NCBI GenBank assembly: GCA_040635515.1 | Contig: JBEYHY010000006.1 | Coordinates: forward strand, 496,001-560,000 | Direction of reading: 5' to 3' | DNA: 64,000 nt | DNA from: Prauserella_A sp040635515 | GTDB lineage: Bacteria; Actinomycetota; Actinomycetes; Mycobacteriales; Pseudonocardiaceae | Shown: in pieces, positions 60,148-64,000 of the stretch | Layout: each line of letters begins with the position of its first letter | Position numbering within the stretch: the first letter of the stretch is position 1 | Notes under the pieces: model-generated | Seen by the model: the letters and a program-made list of their open reading frames with translations, nothing else | Told to the model about the DNA's origin: nothing | Database searches by the model: none | Made by a program: the position numbers and the translations under genes

Positions 60148-60167
60148 GGCGGGACCAAGGTCCTGAT
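60148..60167. promoter_or_regulatory. DosR/DevR-like box upstream of cydA
   Basis: The 20 bases include CGGGACCAAGGTCCTGA, a GGGAC-N4-GTCC palindrome that fits the DosR consensus TTCGGGACTATAGTCCCGAA at 12 or 13 of 20 positions. The centre is about 70 bp upstream of the cydA start. The half-site GGTCCTGA recurs at 60136-60143. A DevR-like response regulator is encoded in the same locus. Confidence 0.5.
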
Positions 60168-60296
60168 GGCCACCGGACCTCGGCCACAAAAGCATTTTCG
60201 GTCGGCCGAACAAAATTGTATGGACGACCTGGAAACAATTCGCGGTGCATCCGAAATCGCCGATTCGCAATTCCCATAAGCTAGCAATCGGCGCGA

Positions 60297-60327
60297 ACCC
60301 CCTTTATCGTTGAAGAAGTAAGGGGGT
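60297..60327 (+). promoter_or_regulatory. Hairpin masking the ribosome-binding site of the GDT1 gene
   Basis: ACCCCCTTTA (60297-60306) pairs with TAAGGGGGT (60319-60327), leaving a 12-base loop and one unpaired base. The right arm contains AAGGGGG, the only ribosome-binding-site candidate before the ATG at 60339. Folding would hide it, so translation could be conditional. Confidence 0.45.
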
Positions 60328-60338
60328 GTGCATTTACG

Positions 60339-60941
60339 ATGTCGTCGGCGCTCGTACCGTTTTTCGCGACGTTCGCGTTGATACTCGCCGTGGAACTCCC
60401 GGACAAGACGCTCGTGGCGACACTGGTGCTCACCACCCGCTACCGCGCCAGAGCGGTGCTGGCGGGCGTTTCGGCCGCGTTCGCGGTACAGACCACCATC
60501 GCCGTCGCCTTCGGCAGCGTGCTGACCCTGCTTCCCGACCGGCTGGTCTCGGCCGTCGTCGGAGTGATGTTCGCGGCGGGCGCGATCATGTTGCTGCGCG
60601 AGGGCTTCACGAAAGGCGAGGACGACAGTCACGACGCCGCGCGTTCAGGAGCAGCGCCGGTGCCGTTCCGGCGCGCGGCCATGACGTCGTTCGCCGTGCT
60701 GTTCGCGGCCGAATGGGGCGATGCCTCGCAGCTGGCGACGGCGGGACTCGCCGCGCGCTATTCCCAGCCATTCGCCGTGGGACTCGGCGCGTTCCTCGGT
60801 CTCGTCTGCGTCGCGGCACTCGCCGTTTTTCTCGGCAGGAAGATCAGGGGAAGGCTGCGCCCTCGACTCATCCAGCGCGTCGCGGGCTTCGTCTTCGCCG
60901 GTTTCTCGTTGTTCGCGTTCGCAACCGCGCTGCTCGGCTGA
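60339..60941 (+). CDS. TMEM165/GDT1 (UPF0016) cation transporter
   Basis: Protein of 200 aa with six predicted helices in two inverted repeats. Signature motifs: AVELPDKTLVATL near residue 17-29 and AAEWGDASQLATAGLAA near 123-139, each at the end of a helix. Members export manganese or calcium in exchange for protons. The first motif has Pro instead of the usual Gly (ELGDKT to ELPDKT). The central loop (GFTKGEDDSHDAARSG) is acidic. An RNA hairpin may mask its ribosome-binding site. It does not show the conserved core of a yybP-ykoY manganese riboswitch upstream. Convergent with the IclR gene, nine bases apart. Confidence 0.87.
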   Translation: MSSALVPFFATFALILAVELPDKTLVATLVLTTRYRARAVLAGVSAAFAVQTTIAVAFGSVLTLLPDRLVSAVVGVMFAAGAIMLLREGFTKGEDDSHDAARSGAAPVPFRRAAMTSFAVLFAAEWGDASQLATAGLAARYSQPFAVGLGAFLGLVCVAALAVFLGRKIRGRLRPRLIQRVAGFVFAGFSLFAFATALLG

Positions 60942-60950
60942 TTCGGCGCC

Positions 60951-61583
60951 TCAGCGACGCACCAGTTCGGCGAGGGTGGCGGCAGCCGCGACAAGTTCGG
61001 GGCCGACAGCGGCGTTGTCGAGCGGTTCGAACGAGACGACACCGACGCTCGCCCTCAAGCCTTGAACGCCTCTCAGCGGGGCGGCGACGCCGGAGATGCC
61101 GGATCGCGGTTCCCCTGTCGCGGCAACCCACTGCCTGCCCTTCGGCCGGAGACTGAGGGCTTTACCCGCCGCACCTCGCGAGAGCGGATGCTTGCTGCCG
61201 ACGCGATAGGCGACGTGCATGGTCGTCCACGACGGCTCAGCGACGGCGATCACGTGCAGGTGCTCGCCCTCGGCGACGGAGAGGTGCACCGTCACGCCGA
61301 GCGCCTCGGCCAGCTCACGCAGCACCGGTCTCGCCGCCTCGCGAAGTTGCGGCAGCATCTGCCCAGCGAGCCGCAGCACACCGGCGCCGAGGCGCACCTT
61401 GCTGCCGTCCCGCCATACAAGACCGCGCTCGACGAGCGGAACGAGCAGCCGATACACCGCGGCCCTGCTGCCGCCGATGGCGACGGCGAGTTCGGAGATC
61501 GTGATCGCGTCGCCGCCCGTGTCGGCGACGGCCTGCAGGAGAGCGAGCCCGCGGTCGAGAGTCAGCGAGCTCTCTCGGCTCAC
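60951..61583 (-). CDS. IclR-family transcriptional regulator
   Basis: Protein of 210 aa. Winged helix at 1-70 (SLTLDRGLALLQAVADTG, ITISELAVAIGGSRAAVYRLL) and a C-terminal effector domain (about 80-205) with VTVHLSVAEGEHLHVIAVAE and HPLSRGAAGKALSL. It is slightly shorter than most IclR proteins (about 250). Its ATG overlaps the stop of the 288-aa gene (ATGA at 61580-61583), so it is the second gene of that operon. A 17-bp palindrome at 62485-62501 upstream of the operon is its likely target, giving autoregulation. Effector unknown; it may be the substrate of the 288-aa protein. Confidence 0.88.
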   Translation of the reverse strand: MSRESSLTLDRGLALLQAVADTGGDAITISELAVAIGGSRAAVYRLLVPLVERGLVWRDGSKVRLGAGVLRLAGQMLPQLREAARPVLRELAEALGVTVHLSVAEGEHLHVIAVAEPSWTTMHVAYRVGSKHPLSRGAAGKALSLRPKGRQWVAATGEPRSGISGVAAPLRGVQGLRASVGVVSFEPLDNAAVGPELVAAAATLAELVRR

Positions 61584-62446
61584 AGCAGGCCCAGACCTTC
61601 GAGGTCGGCGACGGGTTCGTCGAAACTGGCCGAGGCGTAGGAGGCGAACAGCGAGCGCACAGCCTTCGCGGCGGGATCAGGCAGTGCTTGCGCCTCCGCG
61701 CTGAGCACCGCGCTGTCCCTGCAGGAGAGAGCGTCTCGCACGTCGCCTCCGGAGAGGCAGCGCGCGGAGGCGACCAGCAGGTTCAGGAACCCGTGATGGT
61801 CGAAGCCGGTCTCGGCGTCGGTGTGCCGGACGGCGCGATGCAGGCTGTTGGTCGCCTTGAACGACGCGCCGGTCGACCCGCTCACGACGGCGAGGAAGTC
61901 GGCGACCTCGTCGATGCTGGGGAAGTTCTCCTTCGAAAGCCCGCCGCAGCGGATCTTCGGCCAGCTCCCGTGCTCGATGACCTTGCGAACGCCGTCGAGC
62001 CAGCCAACCCCTCGCCGGGGTTCGACAACCCTGATCACATCCTCGGGCACGAACTCCGAAACACGTTCGAGCCACACCTCGTCGACGTCGGACGGTGCGG
62101 GCATCTCCACCATCTTCAGCGCGAGCAGTTCGTTGCGGGACTCGACGATCGAGATCGCTTTCGGTACGCCACCGAGACCGGTATCGATGATCAGCGAGAT
62201 CGGCAACGGCGTCGCCGGCTTGATCTTGATCAGCTCGGTGATCATCTCCGGCAGTCGCGAGGCCTGGCAAAGGAAAACACCGAGCACACCGGCGCGTTCA
62301 CCGGCCCGGGCGGCGAGGTGAGCCTTGAGGGCCTGGGACATCGTCGCGTCCCCGGGAGGGAACAGCGCCGAGTCATCCACGAGGCGCGCGAACAGGGAAG
62401 GAATTCCTCCGGGGCCGGGGGGCGTGAGTTCCACAGCGCTTGACAC
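61580..62446 (-). CDS. Conserved protein, probably TIM-barrel enzyme of unknown reaction
   Basis: Protein of 288 aa. Alternating strands and helices along the sequence (PISLIIDTG, LLALKMVEMPAP, WPKIRCGGL, GASFKATNSLHRAVRH, GFDHHGFLNLLVA) suggest a TIM-barrel. The stretches KIRCGG and FKATNSLHRAVRHTD...GFDHHGFLNL belong to a widespread uncharacterised actinobacterial family; conserved Lys, Arg, His and Asp there look catalytic. First gene of an operon with an IclR regulator, which implies catabolism of a small carbon source. GTG start; TAGCGT seven bases upstream suggests a leaderless transcript, though GAGG lies adjacent. Reaction cannot be named. Confidence 0.72.
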   Translation of the reverse strand: MSSAVELTPPGPGGIPSLFARLVDDSALFPPGDATMSQALKAHLAARAGERAGVLGVFLCQASRLPEMITELIKIKPATPLPISLIIDTGLGGVPKAISIVESRNELLALKMVEMPAPSDVDEVWLERVSEFVPEDVIRVVEPRRGVGWLDGVRKVIEHGSWPKIRCGGLSKENFPSIDEVADFLAVVSGSTGASFKATNSLHRAVRHTDAETGFDHHGFLNLLVASARCLSGGDVRDALSCRDSAVLSAEAQALPDPAAKAVRSLFASYASASFDEPVADLEGLGLL

Positions 62447-62484
62447 GCCTCACACGCTAGTAGCGTACGAAAACAGAACAAAAT

Positions 62485-62501
62485 CGTTCGCGTTGCGAAC
62501 G
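62485..62501. promoter_or_regulatory. Probable IclR operator
   Basis: Inverted repeat CGTTCGCGTTGCGAACG with seven-base arms and a three-base centre, 39 bp upstream of the 288-aa gene that precedes iclR. TTCGC...GCGAA palindromes are typical IclR-family targets. It may also lie within reach of the divergent DUF2470 gene's promoter. Confidence 0.6.
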
Positions 62502-62586
62502 CCGTGACCGGAGCCCCATGGTCGGACGTGCCTGCCCGAGTGACCGGACGAGGACTTCCGCGGATCGACTTCCCTCCACCGTCAAA

Positions 62587-62605
62587 CTAGGTTAGCCTCA
62601 CCTAA
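62587..62605. promoter_or_regulatory. Iron box (IdeR/DmdR/DtxR type)
   Basis: CTAGGTTAGCCTCACCTAA matches 17 of 19 positions of the consensus TTAGGTTAGCCTAACCTAA. It ends 14 bases before the GTG of the DUF2470 gene and just upstream of its GGAGG, so iron-loaded repressor bound here would block transcription. Confidence 0.8.
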
Positions 62606-62619
62606 GTTGGAGGTGAAAG

Positions 62620-63402
62620 GTGACCGATACCGAAGCCCGTCGCCCACCGGCTCCCCGGCCGGCGGAGCGTGCGAAGACCATCGCGCATCGCCACTGCCCC
62701 GCGCTCCTTCTGCCCGCACTCGACCGTGCTCCCGGCGAGGAGCACCGGATCGTCCCGCTGATGCACCACGTGCACGACAGCGGAAGCGTGACCGTGCTGC
62801 TTCCCGACGAGCACCCGCTCGTCACCTCAGCACACAACGCCGAACGCGGCGAGTTGGCGATGATGATCGAACTGACCGATCGCGCACCCGTCGCGCTGCG
62901 GGAACCCATCAGGGGACTGCTCTGGATCACCGGCTGGGTTCGCCCGCTCGACATCAGGCAGGCCCGCGCCCGCGCGGTGTCCATCGCGACGGTCAGGCCG
63001 GACCCCAGGCTCCTCGACATCGGCCACGGCGTGAGCATGCTGCGACTGACCCCGGCCTCACTCGTACTGGCCGACGCGGAGGGAACCCACTCGCTCCATC
63101 CGCCGGTCTTCGGCCACGCGGAACCCGACCCGTTCTGTCACTACGAGAGCCACTGGCTACGCCACCTCGAAGGCGCACACCCAGACGTCGTCGCCGACCT
63201 GGCCAAGCGAGTACCGGAAGAACTGCGGACGGGAAAGGTGCGTCCGCTCGGCCTCGATCGCCACGGCCTGCGACTGAGGGTCGAATCCGCGTCAGGCGAT
63301 CACGACGTGCGGCTGGCCTTCTCCCGTCCGGCCGAGGATCCCCATCAGCTCGCGATCGAACTGCGCAAGCTCGTCGGCTGCCCTTTCCTCGCCAAGACCT
63401 GA
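62620..63402 (+). CDS. DUF2470 / HugZ-like haem-utilisation protein
   Basis: Protein of 260 aa. C-terminal DUF2470 domain (about 180-255: LRHLEGAHPDVVADLAKRV, VRPLGLDRHGLRLRVES, RPAEDPHQLAIELRKLVG). The N-terminal half (about 30-160) follows a split-barrel pattern like that of pyridoxamine-phosphate-oxidase-fold proteins (SVTVLLPDEHPLV, LAMMIELTDRAPVA). HugZ-type haem-degrading enzymes combine these two parts. GTG start with GGAGG six bases upstream. A near-consensus iron box overlaps the promoter, so expression should rise in iron starvation. That it degrades or handles haem is inferred from fold and iron box. The haem-ligand His is not assigned. Confidence 0.78.
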   Translation: MTDTEARRPPAPRPAERAKTIAHRHCPALLLPALDRAPGEEHRIVPLMHHVHDSGSVTVLLPDEHPLVTSAHNAERGELAMMIELTDRAPVALREPIRGLLWITGWVRPLDIRQARARAVSIATVRPDPRLLDIGHGVSMLRLTPASLVLADAEGTHSLHPPVFGHAEPDPFCHYESHWLRHLEGAHPDVVADLAKRVPEELRTGKVRPLGLDRHGLRLRVESASGDHDVRLAFSRPAEDPHQLAIELRKLVGCPFLAKT

Positions 63403-63425
63403 GTACGACAACGACCACTCACGAA

Positions 63426-63461
63426 AGCGGCGCCCCTGGAGAAAACCCCAGGGGCGCCGCT
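63426..63461. terminator. Bidirectional terminator between DUF2470 and BCCT genes
   Basis: Perfect 14-bp stem AGCGGCGCCCCTGG (63426-63439) / CCAGGGGCGCCGCT (63448-63461) with an eight-base A-rich loop, between convergent genes; GTATTTCTC follows. Confidence 0.85.
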
Positions 63462-63486
63462 GTATTTCTCGATCAACTCGGTGCGA

Positions 63487-64000
63487 CTAGCCCGTCGGCA
63501 CCTTGTCCTTCTTGTCTTTCTCGCCCGTGTCGTCGTTGCCGCCGTTGCCATTGTCGGCGCCCGGTTCGACAAGCCCCTCGTCGATGAGGTTCTGCGAGAT
63601 GTGTTCGGTCAACTCGTCCCGTTGCAGTCGGCGCTGGACGCGTAGCGCTGTCGCACGCTCCGATCTGAACGCCTTCCAGGTCGAGATACACATTCCGATC
63701 ATCACCACACTGAATGGCAACGCGATGAGGATCGCGACGAGTTGCAGTGCGTTCAATCCGCCTGCCAGCAGCAGCGCGACCGCGACCGCACCTTCGAGCA
63801 GACCCCAGAACACCCTGCTCCACACGGGAGGGTTCGGGTCTCCGCCAGAGGCGAGCATGTCGACGACGAGCGAGCCGGAGTCCGAAGAGGTCACGAAGAA
63901 CAGCACGATCAGGATGATCGCGCCGACCACGACGAACGTACCCGCGGGCATTTCGCCGAGCAGGCCGAACAGCGCGCCGTTGGTGTCCACTGTGGCGGCA
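63487..64000 (-). CDS. BCCT-family betaine/choline transporter, C-terminal part
   Basis: The last 170 or so residues of a protein whose start lies beyond the window edge. Seen: the helix FVVVGAIILIVLFFVTSSDSGSLVVDMLASGG (quoted in part: LFFVTSSDSGSLVVDML), the hallmark of BCCT transporters, then two more helices (VFWGLLEGAVAVALLLAGG and LVAILIALPFSVVMIGMCIS), and a cytosolic tail with ERATALRVQRRLQRDELTEHI and an acidic, Gly/Asp/Lys-rich end. BCCT proteins import glycine betaine, choline or carnitine, often as osmoprotectants, driven by sodium or proton gradients. The long charged tail is like the osmosensing tail of BetP. Substrate not determinable. Confidence 0.88.
   Translation of the reverse strand, partial: AATVDTNGALFGLLGEMPAGTFVVVGAIILIVLFFVTSSDSGSLVVDMLASGGDPNPPVWSRVFWGLLEGAVAVALLLAGGLNALQLVAILIALPFSVVMIGMCISTWKAFRSERATALRVQRRLQRDELTEHISQNLIDEGLVEPGADNGNGGNDDTGEKDKKDKVPTG

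Noticed and set aside
60168..60338. Possible yybP-ykoY manganese riboswitch before the GDT1 gene, or Rex site before cydA
   Set aside because: Neither the riboswitch core nor a TTGTGA...TCACAA Rex palindrome is visible; only the ribosome-binding-site hairpin and the DosR-like box stand out.
1..64000. tRNA, rRNA, CRISPR arrays, insertion sequences and prophage genes
   Set aside because: Read for T-loop patterns, regular short repeats, transposase and integrase motifs; none found. The only repeats are the 21-bp array, the G12 tract and small palindromes.

Overview
The window is a contiguous 64-kb piece of a high-GC actinobacterial chromosome. The gene set points to a mycolata-related actinomycete, most likely Pseudonocardiaceae (Prauserella/Saccharomonospora/Amycolatopsis type). 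The evidence is a complete decaprenyl-phospho-arabinose and galactan module (dprE1, dprE2, ubiA, glf, glfT2, a single Emb-type arabinosyltransferase), an EspG protein, AfsR/SARP-like regulators and a fused cydDC. I found no tRNA, rRNA, CRISPR array, insertion sequence or phage. Gene order parallels two stretches of the Mycobacterium tuberculosis chromosome: Rv3789-Rv3813c (cell wall) and Rv3834c-Rv3838c (serS to pheA).

Layout. 0-1.2 kb: an EspG homologue and a small unknown. 1.2-21 kb: arabinogalactan block. It holds glfT2, a GtrA protein, dprE1-dprE2, two GT-C membrane transferases, emb, the overlapping operon glf-PAP2-ubiA, an F420-type oxidoreductase, a HAD phosphatase, an AftB-like transferase and an AMP-forming ligase. 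21-31.6 kb: accessory block with a DegT homologue that has lost its catalytic lysine, a Gfo/Idh oxidoreductase, a 1068-aa AfsR-like regulator, a DHA2 exporter, lhgO, a GNAT acetyltransferase and a two-domain DUF3558 lipoprotein. 31.7-44.7 kb: serS, a self-regulated SRPBCC/ArsR pair, a haloalkane-dehalogenase-like hydrolase, a YgiB/YgiC/DUF350 module, a septum-formation protein, a minimal zincin, an MFS exporter, tenA, a histidine phosphatase, pheA, a macrodomain protein and coaA. 44.8-52 kb: a second AfsR-like regulator, a 56-aa membrane protein behind a 12-G tract, and a two-gene operon pairing a helical protein with an SF1 helicase. 52-60 kb: cydA, cydB, cydDC and a GAF histidine kinase on one strand, with a DevR-like response regulator facing them. 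60-64 kb: a TMEM165/GDT1 transporter, an IclR operon, an iron-box-controlled DUF2470 protein and the end of a BCCT transporter.

How the genes work together. UbiA, DprE1 and DprE2 make decaprenyl-phosphoryl-arabinose, which Emb and probably the GT-C enzymes transfer to the galactan built by Glf and GlfT2. The cyd genes with their kinase and regulator look like one respiratory unit that senses redox or oxygen, and a DosR-type box lies upstream of cydA. Several operators can be read directly: paired ArsR palindromes, an IclR palindrome, an IdeR/DmdR iron box and DnaA boxes. Many starts look leaderless, with a -10-like TANNNT six or seven bases before the start codon.

Leads most worth following: Ser in place of the benzothiazinone-target Cys in DprE1; the PLP-lysine-less DegT protein; the G12 tract at a ribosome-binding site; the cyd-kinase operon with its DosR-like box; the helicase pair; and the iron-boxed HugZ-like protein.
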